NCBI RefSeq assembly: GCF_024181225.1
Contig: NZ_CP051198.1
Location: forward strand, 2,480,001 to 2,544,000
Direction of reading: 5' to 3'
DNA from: Treponema sp. OMZ 787
GTDB lineage: Bacteria > Spirochaetota > Spirochaetia > Treponematales > Treponemataceae
DNA length: 64,000 nt
This document shows, piece by piece, positions 17,636 to 27,869 of the stretch. Every line of letters begins with the position of its first letter. Within the stretch, counting starts at the first letter, position 1. The notes under the pieces are model-generated. The model saw nothing but the letters and a program-made list of their open reading frames with translations, ran no database searches and was not told the origin of the DNA. Both the position numbers and the translations under genes were made by a program.

Positions 17636-18823
17636 CTAAATTTGTGAACTCATTTTAGAATATTCTCCGACATAACCGCTTCTCATTCTTTTAGCACTTC
17701 TGCGGCTGATCGGAAAATAATTTTTAAATTTCCATGAAAGGACAAAGGCCAAAAGATTTTTTTCTAAAATTTCGCTTAAGGCCATAAGATCATCTTTATC
17801 GGAAACGCAGCAAAGGGCTCCGCTTTCATTTATCAAAACGGAAGATCTGTTTTTTAAGCCCTCAACAATTTCAGCACTCATCTCTTCCGCACGGCTTTCA
17901 AAAAATGGAAAAAGGAAAATATTTTCTCCAGCAATCTGAGCAAAATCATCCAAAAAGGCCGGAATACAATTATCGATGTTCATTTTTCTTGAAACAAAAA
18001 AAGCTGCCGGCAAATAACTTTGTTCTATAAAATTAATTTCGGGATAGGTATCGTATATACGCCTATGCAAATCGGCTTGAAAATCAAAAAGGCCCTCGGT
18101 TATATTTCCGGATTTTATATCCATCTTGCAAATGGTAATATTTGTATTTTTATCGTAAACCGTACAAGTTTCGCCTTCACGGCAGCTTGCATAAAAATTA
18201 ATCAAGGGCTGCAAGGTCTTTTTTTCATGCCGGCGGTAAGCAAGGGCCAAAGCCGGAACTTCGGCAAAAATCAAATTACGGCAAAGATTTTCCAAGGCTT
18301 CCGCCTGAACAAAAGCCTCATCGGCATCCTTGCCAAAACAAACAGCACCATGCTGGGCCATAATAATTACTCCGGCCGACCTTGTTAAGCACTTTACGGC
18401 ATTGCGTGCAATCCTCTTTGTCCCTGAAGCAGCATACCTTGCAACGGGCACAGAATCACCCAAAATAGAGCTTAAGTCCTTATCTTCGACAGGTATGGAA
18501 GAAAAGCATCCCGAAACGGCAGAAGCAAATTTTTGATGTGTGTGAATTATAAATTTGATATTTCGATCGGCCTTGTAAAGGCCTGCATGAACATAGCGTT
18601 CCGAAGAAGGTTTGACAGGCCCGGAGCTTTCAGGCCTGCTTATTTTAAGAACAACTATATGTTCCGGCTTTAAATATTCATAACCATACCCTGAAGGAGT
18701 GATAGCAAAAGTATCTTCATTTATACGGACACTAACATTTCCCCATGTCCGCACCGTCAAGCCGGAAGTTAAAAGCCTTTTTCCCGTCTCTATTATAACA
18801 CTTTTTGCTTCATCAAGGGTCAT
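17636..18823 (-). CDS. class II aldolase/adducin-family protein with second, degenerate half
   Basis: 395 residues. Residues 1-~200 match class II aldolases: NVSVRINEDTFAITPSG (phosphate site), a Glu in SSERYVHAGLY, and metal ligands in FIIHTHQKFASAVS plus a later His in MAQHGAVCFG. Such enzymes cleave small sugar phosphates (fuculose-, ribulose-, rhamnulose-1-phosphate) with Zn2+. Residues ~205-395 look like a second copy that has lost the HxH pair. The double length and absence of sugar genes nearby leave the substrate open. It starts 5 bp after the regulator gene upstream. Confidence 0.75.
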   Translation of the reverse strand: MTLDEAKSVIIETGKRLLTSGLTVRTWGNVSVRINEDTFAITPSGYGYEYLKPEHIVVLKISRPESSGPVKPSSERYVHAGLYKADRNIKFIIHTHQKFASAVSGCFSSIPVEDKDLSSILGDSVPVARYAASGTKRIARNAVKCLTRSAGVIIMAQHGAVCFGKDADEAFVQAEALENLCRNLIFAEVPALALAYRRHEKKTLQPLINFYASCREGETCTVYDKNTNITICKMDIKSGNITEGLFDFQADLHRRIYDTYPEINFIEQSYLPAAFFVSRKMNIDNCIPAFLDDFAQIAGENIFLFPFFESRAEEMSAEIVEGLKNRSSVLINESGALCCVSDKDDLMALSEILEKNLLAFVLSWKFKNYFPISRRSAKRMRSGYVGEYSKMSSQI

Positions 18824-18828
18824 AAGCT

Positions 18829-19449
18829 CTAGCTTACAACCTCATTTATTTCACTCAATAAGGCATTAAAATCTATCGGTTTTCTAAAGAAAGCATCAGC
18901 ACCCAAATCTTTCATCTGCTTTTCTAAACTTTCATCATCCAATCCGGTAATAACTATTATATAAGGCTGACCAAAAAAAGGATCCGTCTTTATTTTTTTG
19001 CATATTTCCTTACCGTTGACTCCAGGAAGATCTATGTCCAAAATTACAAATCCGGGCTTATGCTTTACGAGTTTGGTACCGGCATCAAAACCGTCGAAAG
19101 ATTTATACACGATTAAATTAGGCAGGTTTTTAACAAAAAATGAAGCGATAGCCTCATTTAAAACAATATCATCATCTATAACTATGATGGAATTCCAATG
19201 AGCATCATCCAATGAATCCTGAAGCTCAGGCGGAACTTTCATGCCTCTTTCTTTTATAAAAAGGAGCAAGTCTTCATAATATACCCTATATTGCCCCCCC
19301 GGCGTATTAAAAGCTTTTAAATAACCGTTTCTAATCCAGTTAATGGCAGTCTGATTTACAACTCCGCATATATTAGCAACCTCAAGGGCGGAGTACATTT
19401 TAACTCGTCTTCTACTTTCGCTTTTACCCATAGTGTAAGAATGAAACAA
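18829..19449 (-). CDS. HTH-REC regulator (MerR-like helix-turn-helix followed by receiver domain)
   Basis: Up to 206 residues. Residues ~18-70 form a MerR/excisionase-like helix-turn-helix (MYSALEVANICGVVNQTAIN, then the wing TPGGQYRVYYEDL). Residues ~87-206 are a response-regulator receiver: acidic pocket Asp92-94, phospho-acceptor Asp138 in VILDIDLPG, Thr168 and Lys190. The DNA-binding domain comes first, the reverse of classical response regulators. No histidine kinase is adjacent. Start uncertain: TTG 19449, ATG 19431 or ATG at residue 18; none has a clear Shine-Dalgarno, and coupling to recX, which stops at 19453, is likely. Confidence 0.82.
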   Translation of the reverse strand: MFHSYTMGKSESRRRVKMYSALEVANICGVVNQTAINWIRNGYLKAFNTPGGQYRVYYEDLLLFIKERGMKVPPELQDSLDDAHWNSIIVIDDDIVLNEAIASFFVKNLPNLIVYKSFDGFDAGTKLVKHKPGFVILDIDLPGVNGKEICKKIKTDPFFGQPYIIVITGLDDESLEKQMKDLGADAFFRKPIDFNALLSEINEVVS

Positions 19450-19452
19450 AAC

Positions 19453-20043
19453 TCAAAAAGAATCGGTGTTGTTTTCAATTCCCTCCAAACATATATTAAC
19501 AGTGCCAGAGGAAAAACCCAGTCTATACATTTTTCGCAGCAACTTAGGCTTATCCAATCCATTTACCAAGTGTTTTTCCAAGGCCATTCGGCAAATATTT
19601 TCTTCCGAATGTTCCAAAAAAAACTCATTAAGCACATCTTCCACAATTTTAAAGCTTACACCTCTTAGGGCAAGCTCGGAGGCCAATCTGTTTCGGCCTT
19701 CTTTTTTACTTATGACTCTGGTGTTAAGCCACGCGCCGGCGAAACGCCTGTCATCAAGAAGCCCCTTATCTTCAAGATAATCCAAAGCCGGACTAATCTC
19801 TGAAGCAAGGAAACCTTTTTTTTTGAGCTTCATGTCCAATTGAAACCTTGAATGCTCAGCTCGATATAAATAGGCTGCAGCGGTACACTCAGCCTCATAA
19901 ATTTTTACCGCATTCAGCAGAGCCTCAAGCGATTCATCGCTTATAGGGCCGCCGCATCCGTCTACAAGGCCGTCAAAATCATCATCTTCAAAATAAATAC
20001 GCCTTGTTATAAAAGACACTCCTTCAGAATTGATGATTTTCAC
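19453..20043 (-). CDS. recX: recombination regulator RecX
   Basis: About 196 residues if started at GTG 20043 (or TTG 20046). RecX repeats of three-helix units are visible: HSRFQLDMKLKKKGF, then ALDYLEDKGLLDDRRFAGAW and KKEGRNRLASELALRGVS. RecX binds RecA filaments and limits their growth. The frame is open upstream to 20178 and overlaps rpsI by ~90 bp, but that part has no family similarity and rpsI is strongly constrained there, so an internal start after the rpsI stop is preferred. No good Shine-Dalgarno is seen; coupling to rpsI termination is likely. Confidence 0.8.
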   Translation of the reverse strand: MKIINSEGVSFITRRIYFEDDDFDGLVDGCGGPISDESLEALLNAVKIYEAECTAAAYLYRAEHSRFQLDMKLKKKGFLASEISPALDYLEDKGLLDDRRFAGAWLNTRVISKKEGRNRLASELALRGVSFKIVEDVLNEFFLEHSEENICRMALEKHLVNGLDKPKLLRKMYRLGFSSGTVNICLEGIENNTDSF

Positions 20044-20086
20044 CAAATCTGAAGAAGTGCTGCATATATCCGCAATAGAAAAAGGA

Positions 20087-20476
20087 TTAACGCTTGCTGA
20101 ACTGGAATCTTCGTCTTGCACCGCGCTGACCGAATTTTTTTCGTTCAACCATTCGTGAGTCACGAGTGAGCAATCCATTAGCCTTTAAGGATGCATGATT
20201 TGATGCATCTACCTGAGCTAAGGCTCTTGCAATTCCGTGAGAGCACGCACCGGCTTGGCCTGTAAGACCTCCGCCTCGTACAGTGATTATAATATCATAC
20301 TTAGATTCACCTGCAGTAACCATTAAGGGTTCTTTTGCTTTTTGGACTTGTTCCGGAGTAGCAAAATATTCGTTAATGTCTTTATCATTGACCATTAACT
20401 TACCTTTACCATCCCGAATGTATACTCGCGCCACTGAAGTTTTTCGTCGGCCTGTTCCCATTCCAATATTTTTCAC
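20087..20476 (-). CDS. rpsI: 30S ribosomal protein S9
   Basis: 129 residues with the S9 signatures GTGRRKTSVARVYIRDGKGK, GGGLTGQAGACSHGIARAL and the C-terminal RRRFQFSKR that reaches the P site. The start is GTG at 20476: it lies six bases after AAGGAG and just after the rplM stop at 20487; the ATG-like frame start at 20497 would lie inside rplM with no ribosome-binding site. Second gene of rplM-rpsI. Confidence 0.96.
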   Translation of the reverse strand: MKNIGMGTGRRKTSVARVYIRDGKGKLMVNDKDINEYFATPEQVQKAKEPLMVTAGESKYDIIITVRGGGLTGQAGACSHGIARALAQVDASNHASLKANGLLTRDSRMVERKKFGQRGARRRFQFSKR

Positions 20477-20486
20477 TTTACGCTCC

Positions 20487-20915
20487 TTATACTTCAACCG
20501 CTATAGGGTTCTGTGCTTGGTGAGGATGTTCAGGGCCTGCATAGACCTTAACATTCGTTAAAAGCTTTCTTCCAAGGGGCCCCTTAGGAAGCATACCTTT
20601 AATTGCAATCATCAAGGGTTCGGCCGGTTTTTTTGCAATTAACCCGTTAAAGTTGATTGACTTTAAACCGCCTACATAACCGGAGTGAGTATAGTACATC
20701 TTATCCTTAGCCTTATTTCCTGTTACGGCTACTTTTTCGGCATTAATAATAACGACATAATCACCGATTTCCTGATGAGGTGCAAAACCAACCTTGTGCT
20801 TTCCTCTCAGCATAGCTGCAGTCTTAGCAGCAACGCGTCCAAGCGGCTTCCCGGCGGCATCAATAACATACCAAGAGCGAGGCGCTTCATGTTCTTTTAA
20901 AAAAATAGTTTTCAT
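20487..20915 (-). CDS. rplM: 50S ribosomal protein L13
   Basis: 142 residues of L13: [45 protein letters not shown] and [16 protein letters not shown] at 20915 follows GAAGGT. It heads the rplM-rpsI-recX transcription unit and has a near-perfect sigma70 promoter upstream. Confidence 0.97.
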   Translation of the reverse strand: MKTIFLKEHEAPRSWYVIDAAGKPLGRVAAKTAAMLRGKHKVGFAPHQEIGDYVVIINAEKVAVTGNKAKDKMYYTHSGYVGGLKSINFNGLIAKKPAEPLMIAIKGMLPKGPLGRKLLTNVKVYAGPEHPHQAQNPIAVEV

Positions 20916-20965
20916 TTAATGTATACCTTCTACAAACAATATATGCAGATAATGTGGGTTCTGAC

Positions 20966-20994
20966 ATTATAACTAAATATAGAATAAGTGTCAA
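20966..20994 (-). promoter_or_regulatory. consensus sigma70 promoter of rplM-rpsI operon
   Basis: Minus-strand reading: TTGACA (20994-20989), exactly 17 bp, TATAAT (20971-20966). Both hexamers are perfect. The -10 lies about 50 nt before the rplM ATG, leaving an ordinary leader with a Shine-Dalgarno. Confidence 0.8.
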
Positions 20995-21013
20995 TAACTT
21001 AAAAAGATGACAA

Positions 21014-21247
21014 TTACTCGGCTTTATTTTCGGCAGCCTTCATAGCTGCTTCTTCTTTTCTTGCGTCCTGTTTATCTTTGATATCGGCAATGCCTATAAA
21101 TACGGAAATAAGACCGACAAAGGCTGCAAAAATAGGTAAGCCGCCTCTTAAAAATAAGAGAATATCCTGTCCCCACGCCAAGCCCATGGGAAGGGCTGCA
21201 ATAACCGTAAAAGCGATTAAAACAATACCAATAATAAGTGCTAGCAT
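21014..21247 (-). CDS. small two-helix membrane protein, unknown function
   Basis: 77 residues: two hydrophobic segments (LALIIGIVLIAFTVIAALP and GGLPIFAAFVGLISVFIGIA) and a charged Lys/Glu/Ala C-terminus. ATG at 21247 has a good Shine-Dalgarno (AGGAGG). It stands alone between rplM and the first chemoreceptor. Family not recognised. Confidence 0.7.
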   Translation of the reverse strand: MLALIIGIVLIAFTVIAALPMGLAWGQDILLFLRGGLPIFAAFVGLISVFIGIADIKDKQDARKEEAAMKAAENKAE

Positions 21248-21326
21248 CTAAAGCCTCCTAGTGTGAATTTATTATTACATATTTACGCACTTTCGTCAAC
21301 TAGCAAAAAAATGGGAATAAATAAAC

Positions 21327-21355
21327 TTGACATATTGGTTGTACGGAGTTAAAAT
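21327..21355 (+). promoter_or_regulatory. promoter of first chemoreceptor gene
   Basis: TTGACA (21327-21332), 17-bp spacer, TAAAAT (21350-21355), 30 bp before the ATG at 21386, which has its own AGGAG. Confidence 0.7.
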
Positions 21356-21385
21356 ATATATTAAGCATCGAAAAAGGAGAAAAAA

Positions 21386-23215
21386 ATGTCAAATTCTACA
21401 AAATCAATAGGTTCCAAAAAGAGAAGCCTCATTCTCAAAATAGGAGGAATTTTCTTTATATCACTGCTTTTTGCTATAGGAATTTTAACGGGAATAAGTG
21501 TCTATGCAGTCAAATCCACATCTCAAAGTGCTGTTTACAGCAGTGTAATTCATCAGCTTGACGGAGATTTAGCAATAATAGAAACGTATCTTGAAACCGT
21601 TTACGGTAATTTGAGTATCAGGGATTCTGTTTTGACGGGAACAAAAAAGGCAGTCGATCCCGAAACAATAGACATGCTTTCAAAAAAACTTGGAGTAGAA
21701 ATCACGGTTTTTGCCCGCCAAAACAATGAGTTTCAGCGTATCATTACTACAATTTTTGATGAAAACGGAAAAAGGGCTCTGGGCACAAATCTCAGCCGTT
21801 CGGAAACCTATGATGCAATATCTCAAAACAAAGACTACAGCGGGCATGCACTAATTTTAAAAAAAGATTTTATAACAAAATACAAGCCTATAGTCCGGGA
21901 TGGGGAAGTACAGTTTGTACTTTTTGCCGGAACAGAAATGACCGAAATAAATGAAGAAATCAGCTCAAAAGTTTATTATGCAGTTATATATACTTTGATA
22001 GGTTCAGGAAGCATTTTGGTTGTAGTAATTCTGATAACAGTAAGCCTCCTTCAAGGCTTAATAGTAAAACCTATTTTAAAGGTAGTTTCGGTATTTCAAC
22101 AGGTAGGAGAGGGAGACCTAACCGTATCTCTTCCTTTAATAGGTAATGATGAAATAACGGCTATGTCTTCTCACTTTAACCAGACAATAGGAAAGATGAG
22201 CTCGGCTCTACGCTCAGTGCATAATAGTGCCGAAACGATGGTTCAAACAGGAAGCGAACTTGCAGGCAACATGACCGAAACGGCAAGTGCCATCCATCAA
22301 ATAAGTGCAAACATTGACGGCGTTAAGCAGCAAACCATAAATCAATCCGCCAGCGTTAACGAAAGCGTTTCAACCGTGGAGCAAATTATCAATACAATCA
22401 AACAATTAAACGAAAGCATTGAGCATCAAGCGGCAAGCGTAAGCGAATCTTCAGCATCTATCGAAGAAATGGCAGCAAATATTTCTTCGATAACAAAAAC
22501 ACTCGCCAAAACGGATGAAATAATCAAGAATCTTGCAGAGGCTACCGCCAACGGAAAAGAAACCGTTATAAAATCCAATTCTCTTTCTCAAAAAATAATA
22601 GAAGAATCCGGAAGCCTTTTTGAAGCATCCAGCGTTATACAGCATATTGCAAGCCAAACAAACCTCTTGGCAATGAATGCGGCAATAGAAGCCGCCCACG
22701 CAGGCGAGTCAGGAAAGGGCTTTGCCGTTGTTGCAGATGAAATAAGAAAATTAGCGGAAGAATCAAGCTCTCAGGGTAAGGCAATAACCTCAACCCTAAA
22801 AGATTTATCCAACGAAATAGATATGCTTTCCGCCTCATCAAAAACCGTAGAAGAGAAATTCAATGTCATCTTTGACCTTGCAGAAAATGTAAAAGAAATG
22901 AGTAACAATATAATGAGTGCGATGCTTGAACAGGAAAACGGAAGCAAGGAAATTCTAACTGCAATCCGGGATATTAATTCCGTAACGGAAAAGGTTAAGG
23001 GCGGCTCAGCCGAAATGATTTTGGGCGGAGAAGGCATCGCCAAAGAAATGAAAAAACTTGAAGATATGACAAGGATGATAAATGACAGTATAAATGAGAT
23101 GGCCTCAGGAGCGACCCAAATAAGTAAGGCCGTAGAGGAAGTAAACTGCATAACTCAAAAAAATAAGCAAAATATACAAATATTGGCAGGAGAAGTCAGT
23201 AAATTCAAAATATAA
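21386..23215 (+). CDS. methyl-accepting chemotaxis protein (single-Cache sensor)
   Basis: 609 residues. One membrane segment at ~17-38, a periplasmic single-Cache-like domain (~40-190, with [20 protein letters not shown] and [12 protein letters not shown]), a second segment ~197-222, a HAMP domain ([20 protein letters not shown]), and a cytoplasmic coiled coil whose hairpin tip is [20 protein letters not shown] and [18 protein letters not shown]. It binds CheA/CheW and steers the periplasmic flagella. The C-terminus ends KFKI with no CheR-docking pentapeptide. First of three chemoreceptors in a row; ligand unknown. Confidence 0.92.
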   Translation: MSNSTKSIGSKKRSLILKIGGIFFISLLFAIGILTGISVYAVKSTSQSAVYSSVIHQLDGDLAIIETYLETVYGNLSIRDSVLTGTKKAVDPETIDMLSKKLGVEITVFARQNNEFQRIITTIFDENGKRALGTNLSRSETYDAISQNKDYSGHALILKKDFITKYKPIVRDGEVQFVLFAGTEMTEINEEISSKVYYAVIYTLIGSGSILVVVILITVSLLQGLIVKPILKVVSVFQQVGEGDLTVSLPLIGNDEITAMSSHFNQTIGKMSSALRSVHNSAETMVQTGSELAGNMTETASAIHQISANIDGVKQQTINQSASVNESVSTVEQIINTIKQLNESIEHQAASVSESSASIEEMAANISSITKTLAKTDEIIKNLAEATANGKETVIKSNSLSQKIIEESGSLFEASSVIQHIASQTNLLAMNAAIEAAHAGESGKGFAVVADEIRKLAEESSSQGKAITSTLKDLSNEIDMLSASSKTVEEKFNVIFDLAENVKEMSNNIMSAMLEQENGSKEILTAIRDINSVTEKVKGGSAEMILGGEGIAKEMKKLEDMTRMINDSINEMASGATQISKAVEEVNCITQKNKQNIQILAGEVSKFKI

Positions 23216-23248
23216 ATTATAAAAAACAATAAATACCGATATAACAGC

Positions 23249-23277
23249 TTGAATAAATCCTAATATAAGCATAGAAT
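23249..23277 (+). promoter_or_regulatory. promoter of second chemoreceptor gene
   Basis: TTGAAT (23249-23254), 17-bp spacer, TAGAAT (23272-23277), about 38 bp before the ATG at 23315. TTAGGAG serves as Shine-Dalgarno. Confidence 0.55.
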
Positions 23278-23314
23278 ATCTATTTCAATAACACAAGGAA
23301 ATTAGGAGAATCTC

Positions 23315-25459
23315 ATGAAAACTAATAACCAAAAAAAAGGTTTATCGATCCGGACAAAATTTATTATAGCTTTTACCTCTGCAATTATTGCAATCATCCT
23401 TTCAATTTGTACAATAATAGGGATCCAGGTATATAGGTCAAGCGTAAACCAATTCAATCAGATTATAGTACAACAAGTTTCCATTGCTGAACAAATGTTT
23501 AAACTGTTCACAAAAAATAATAAGAACATAGTTACAACCTTGAGTGAAAATGCCGAGATAAAGAATGTAGGAGACTCATTGAGGAAATATCATCTTAGCA
23601 AAACACAAAAACCCGATCCCGAAAGCTATGATAATGTTTCTCAAAAAAAACTGAATCTGATCTTAAAAAATGCCGCAAATAATTTTCCGGAATTTGATGC
23701 GGTTTATCTGGGTACAAAATGGGGAGGAGATGCCTCATCCGGAGCAGACGAAGCACCCGGCTATGATCCCAGAACCAGATCATGGTATATCAAGGCTAAA
23801 GAAAATTCCGAAAATGTAATCATCACACCTGTCTATATTTCTACCAATGGGAAGGCTGTAATCGCCTTTGCAAAAGCCGTTCACTCTCCTAAAAATGATT
23901 TTGTCGGAGTACTCGGAATCGATATAAGCCTTGATGAACTGACAGGTTTTATAAATAATATAAAAATAGGGAATACAGGTTACGCAATGCTGATTCAAGA
24001 TGACGGTATAATAATTGCTGATCCGGCTCATCCCGAAATAAATAATAAGAATATAGATCAATCTGGGATTGAGGCTTTTTCTGAACTAAAAAACATAAAT
24101 AAAGGCTCACATAAATTAAAAATAGACGGAAAAAATTGGCAGGTCAAGGTTTTTCCGATACAAGAACTTAACTGGAAACTGGTAACACTTGTTGAAAACT
24201 ATGAAATAGTTTCCATGTTCGATAACATTATCCAAAATATGATACTTATAGGTGTAGGGCTAATTATTCTTTGCTTAATCGGTGTTTTTATTTTTTCAAA
24301 CAGACTTTTAGCTTTTTTTAAGAAGGTAAGTGAAGTACTTGAAAAAATTTCTAAGGGTGAACTCACAGATAGACTCACATATAAAAAGAAAGATGAGCTA
24401 GGGCAACTGGTAAACTATTTTAACTCCTCACTGGATAACATCAGTCACATGATCAGCTCTCTCAGAAAAGAAGTTGATTCAATGAATCAAATAGGAGCCG
24501 TCCTTTCTACAAACATGACAGAAACGGCAAGTGCAGTAAACGAAATCAGCAGCAATGTAGAAAATGTCCGTGAACAAATTCATACTCAGTCTGAAAGCCG
24601 GGCAAAAACAGCAGAAACTATCGAACAAATCATCAAAACAATAAAAGTTTTAAACGAAAGCATTGAAGTTCAAAACGCCAGCATAGGCCGCTCATCTTCA
24701 TCAATCGAAGAGATGGTCGCAAACATACATTCAATCAGCCAAATTCTTGATAAAAACAACGGCTTAATCAAAGATCTTCATGAAAAGACCTTAAAAGGAA
24801 AAGAAGGTGCAAGAACAGCCAACTCGGTTGTTACAAAAATTGCAGAAAAATCCGACTCCCTTGTCGAAGCCAGCTTAGTTATTCAAAACATAGCAAGCCA
24901 GACAAATCTTTTGGCTATGAATGCAGCCATAGAAGCAGCCCATGCAGGAGAAAGCGGAAAAGGATTTGCTGTTGTTGCCGACGAAATAAGAAAATTAGCT
25001 GAAGAATCTAATGCCCAAGGTAAACAAATTGGTACGGTTCTAAAAGAATCTATAGAAATAATAAACAATCTTATAATTGCAGGCAGCGGGGCCGAGAAAA
25101 ATTTTGATGAGGTATATGAGCTTACAACAAACATTTCCAACCAAGAAGATGTTATCAATCAGGCAATGAAGGAACAGTCTGTAGGAAGCACCGAAATTCT
25201 TGAAGCTATCCGCGACATAACTGATGTTACCGAAAAAGTTAAAAACGGATCAATAGAAATGCTAGCAGGAAGTGAAAATGTTGCAAACGAAATGTCCACA
25301 CTTGAAAAATTAGGTAAAACTATAACTAATAGTATAAACGAAATGGCAGCAGGTTCAACACAGATAAACGATGCAGTCCAAGAAGTCAACCTGATTACAC
25401 AAAAAAATAAAAACAGCATTCAAAATCTTGTAGACGAAGTAAAGAAATTTAAAATTTAA
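23315..25459 (+). CDS. methyl-accepting chemotaxis protein (double-Cache sensor)
   Basis: 714 residues. Membrane segments at ~13-37 and ~305-330 flank a long periplasmic dCache domain. It contains [14 protein letters not shown], then [17 protein letters not shown] and [11 protein letters not shown]; the Y-x2-R-x-R-x-W-Y with later Tyr and Asp resembles the amino-acid-binding dCache motif, so an amino acid ligand is a reasonable guess. HAMP ([20 protein letters not shown]) and a full signalling hairpin ([20 protein letters not shown]) follow. It ends KFKI without a CheR pentapeptide. It has its own promoter and a weak terminator after it. Confidence 0.92.
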   Translation: MKTNNQKKGLSIRTKFIIAFTSAIIAIILSICTIIGIQVYRSSVNQFNQIIVQQVSIAEQMFKLFTKNNKNIVTTLSENAEIKNVGDSLRKYHLSKTQKPDPESYDNVSQKKLNLILKNAANNFPEFDAVYLGTKWGGDASSGADEAPGYDPRTRSWYIKAKENSENVIITPVYISTNGKAVIAFAKAVHSPKNDFVGVLGIDISLDELTGFINNIKIGNTGYAMLIQDDGIIIADPAHPEINNKNIDQSGIEAFSELKNINKGSHKLKIDGKNWQVKVFPIQELNWKLVTLVENYEIVSMFDNIIQNMILIGVGLIILCLIGVFIFSNRLLAFFKKVSEVLEKISKGELTDRLTYKKKDELGQLVNYFNSSLDNISHMISSLRKEVDSMNQIGAVLSTNMTETASAVNEISSNVENVREQIHTQSESRAKTAETIEQIIKTIKVLNESIEVQNASIGRSSSSIEEMVANIHSISQILDKNNGLIKDLHEKTLKGKEGARTANSVVTKIAEKSDSLVEASLVIQNIASQTNLLAMNAAIEAAHAGESGKGFAVVADEIRKLAEESNAQGKQIGTVLKESIEIINNLIIAGSGAEKNFDEVYELTTNISNQEDVINQAMKEQSVGSTEILEAIRDITDVTEKVKNGSIEMLAGSENVANEMSTLEKLGKTITNSINEMAAGSTQINDAVQEVNLITQKNKNSIQNLVDEVKKFKI

Positions 25460-25464
25460 CAAAG

Positions 25465-25495
25465 GGGCAAACAGCTAAGATTTGCCCTTATATAT
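25465..25495 (+). terminator. weak intrinsic terminator after second chemoreceptor
   Basis: Stem GGGCAAA (25465-25471) and TTTGCCC (25481-25487) with a 9-base loop, followed by an interrupted T-rich run. Six bases after the stop codon. The broken T tract lowers confidence. Confidence 0.45.
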
Positions 25496-25554
25496 TTAAT
25501 ATTCTCCTCAAACCTAAATCAAATAAAATATTATACAATCTCGGCAAATTTAAC

Positions 25555-25583
25555 TTGCATTATTCACAATATGGGTGTAAAAT
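25555..25583 (+). promoter_or_regulatory. promoter of third chemoreceptor gene
   Basis: TTGCAT (25555-25560), 17-bp spacer, TAAAAT (25578-25583), 40 bp before the ATG at 25624. Confidence 0.6.
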
Positions 25584-25623
25584 ATTTATAAGAAATAATC
25601 TACAGTGTGTTTTAGGAGGAAAA

Positions 25624-27789
25624 ATGAACGATAGAGAATTAGTTGTTGCACAATCTACTACAAAAAAAGAACTAGCTATGCGAAACGGTGTATCGGAAGA
25701 CAAAATATTTTCAATGGGAAAAAAGCTCCTTATTCTTTTTGCTTTAATCGTTGTTATTTCCGTATCCACCCAAGGGATTATAGGTGCCCTTATGGCAAGA
25801 AAGGCAATTCTTCAAAAAATAGAACTCCATTTAACCGATAAAGCTGCCGACACGGCAGGTATCATAGATGCGATGGTATATTCTTTTTTGAATTTTGTCT
25901 CAAGTGCATCCCGTGCATCGGAATTAAGAAATACAGATACTCCATACTCCGAAAAAATAGCTTATTTAAAAAAGGAAGCCGCTTTTAACCCTAGAATATC
26001 CGAATTTGCAATAACGGATATAGACGGAACTTGCCATACCCTCGACGGAAAAATATTTAATGTGAGTGACCGCGAATGGTTTAAAAAGGCTTTGGCTGGA
26101 AAGCCGTTTGTATCTGAACCTTATATTTCAAGATCCGACGGAAGTCTTGTAAATACTCTTTCAGTACCTGTCTACGATTACAATAATAAGATAATAGGAG
26201 TACTTGCAGCCGATACCCCCGGTACAGAGCTTTCTGACGATATAGATCATATTACGGTCGGAAGAAACGGTTATTGTTTTATCTTGGGAAGAAGCGGCAA
26301 TGCCATTGCCCACCGTAACAGGGACTTGGTTTTACATCAGGATAATTTTCAAGAAAACGCAAAAACAAATCCGTCATTAATATCAATTGCAAATTTTGCA
26401 AAACAAGCTATGCAGTCAAACAAAACATCGATCGGTTATTACACTTTTAACGGAGAAGAAAATATCGGTTCGTATGCCACTATGCAGTCAACAGGTTGGA
26501 TAGTCGTAATAAGGGCACCTGTTAACGAGTTTTTGGATACGGTAAAAAGTCTTCAATATCTGATGGTTGTAACAGGTGTAACCCTCTTGGGTGCAGCTTT
26601 AATATCAACATTTATTGTAACACGCAGAATGATCTTACCTCTGCAAAAAGTTGTGTTGGCCTTAAAAGACATCGCTCAAGGTGAAGGAGATTTAACGGTC
26701 AGACTGCCTGTAACAAGAAATGATGAAGTTACCCTTCTTTCAAAATATTTTAATCAGACAATCGAAAAGATAGGCAATTCCATTAAATCGGTTGAATCAA
26801 ATACAAATAACATGCAGTTTATAGGGGATGAGCTTGCAAGCAATATGACGCAAACGGCAAGTGCTGTTGAAGAGATTAACTCAAATATAGACAACATTAA
26901 GGAGCAGACTCTAACTCAGGCAGCAAGCGTTACCGAAACAGCTGCAACCGTAGAACAAATTATCAGAACAATCAAGCAGCTGAACAGCAGTATCGAAACT
27001 CAAGCTGCAAGCGTTGCCGAGTCATCTTCATCTATAGAGCAAATGGTTGCAAACATTGCTTCAATCACACAAACCTTAGGTAAGAGTAACGATATTATCA
27101 GGGAATTAGCGAGTGCCACAGCAGAAGGTAAGGACAATGTTTCTAATGCAACCACAGTAACACAAAAAATATCCGAAGAATCGGGAAGTTTAATGGAAGC
27201 CTCAAATGTTATACAGCACATTGCAAGCCAAACAAACCTGCTGGCTATGAATGCCGCAATTGAGGCTGCCCATGCAGGAGAGGCCGGAAAAGGCTTTGCC
27301 GTAGTAGCCGATGAAATAAGGAAGCTCGCAGAAGAATCCAGTGCTCAAGGAAAAACCATCACCTCGACACTCAAAAATCTTTCGGGAGAAATAGACATAT
27401 TGGCTGAATCAGCCAGAGCTGTTGAAGGGAAATTTAACTCAATCTTTGCACTTGCAGAAAATGTAAAAGATATGAGTAACAGCATTATGGAAGCCATGAG
27501 CGAGCAAGAAAACGGCAGCAAAGAAGTGCTAATTGCTATCCGAAACATTAACACTGTAACACAGGAGGTTAAGCAAGGCTCGTCAGAGATGCTTAAAGGC
27601 GGAGAAGGAATCGCTCAAGAGATGGGAAAACTTGATGAGCTTACCCGCACAATTACAAACAGAATGAATGAAATGGCATCGGGTGCCCTACAAATAAATA
27701 ATGCAGTTCAGGAAGTGCAAGGGATTACCCAAAAGAACAAAAAAAGTATTGAAGGCCTGGCTGATGAAGTTATGAAATTTAAAGTTTAG
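25624..27789 (+). CDS. methyl-accepting chemotaxis protein (double-Cache sensor)
   Basis: 721 residues, starting at ATG 25624 after TAGGAGG; an in-frame TTG at 25555 is part of the -35 box and is rejected. Membrane segments at ~35-57 and ~320-345 enclose a dCache domain with [36 protein letters not shown] and [18 protein letters not shown] ([20 protein letters not shown]) and the hairpin [20 protein letters not shown] follow. It ends KFKV with no CheR pentapeptide. The cytoplasmic half is closer to the first receptor in this cluster (609 residues) than to the second. Ligand unknown. Confidence 0.92.
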   Translation: MNDRELVVAQSTTKKELAMRNGVSEDKIFSMGKKLLILFALIVVISVSTQGIIGALMARKAILQKIELHLTDKAADTAGIIDAMVYSFLNFVSSASRASELRNTDTPYSEKIAYLKKEAAFNPRISEFAITDIDGTCHTLDGKIFNVSDREWFKKALAGKPFVSEPYISRSDGSLVNTLSVPVYDYNNKIIGVLAADTPGTELSDDIDHITVGRNGYCFILGRSGNAIAHRNRDLVLHQDNFQENAKTNPSLISIANFAKQAMQSNKTSIGYYTFNGEENIGSYATMQSTGWIVVIRAPVNEFLDTVKSLQYLMVVTGVTLLGAALISTFIVTRRMILPLQKVVLALKDIAQGEGDLTVRLPVTRNDEVTLLSKYFNQTIEKIGNSIKSVESNTNNMQFIGDELASNMTQTASAVEEINSNIDNIKEQTLTQAASVTETAATVEQIIRTIKQLNSSIETQAASVAESSSSIEQMVANIASITQTLGKSNDIIRELASATAEGKDNVSNATTVTQKISEESGSLMEASNVIQHIASQTNLLAMNAAIEAAHAGEAGKGFAVVADEIRKLAEESSAQGKTITSTLKNLSGEIDILAESARAVEGKFNSIFALAENVKDMSNSIMEAMSEQENGSKEVLIAIRNINTVTQEVKQGSSEMLKGGEGIAQEMGKLDELTRTITNRMNEMASGALQINNAVQEVQGITQKNKKSIEGLADEVMKFKV

Positions 27790-27830
27790 TATAAATTAAA
27801 AATCATCAAGTAAGAAAGTTATGAGTTTGA

Positions 27831-27865
27831 CCCATCCTTAAATTTTTAAGGATGGGTATTTTTTT
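27831..27865. terminator. strong terminator between converging genes
   Basis: Stem CCCATCCTTAA (27831-27841) and TTAAGGATGGG (27846-27856) with a 4-base loop, followed by T-rich 27857-27865. It ends the third chemoreceptor transcript. It overlaps the approach to the convergent transporter gene ending at 27870, and may act both ways. Confidence 0.8.
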
Positions 27866-27869
27866 AAGC

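Noticed and set aside
20044..20178. recX N-terminal extension overlapping rpsI.
   Set aside because: The sequence is constrained by rpsI, and the extra residues show no RecX similarity or ribosome site.
25555..25623. Possible N-terminal extension of the third chemoreceptor from TTG 25555.
   Set aside because: The TTG is the -35 hexamer; ATG 25624 has AGGAGG and gives the usual receptor N-terminus.
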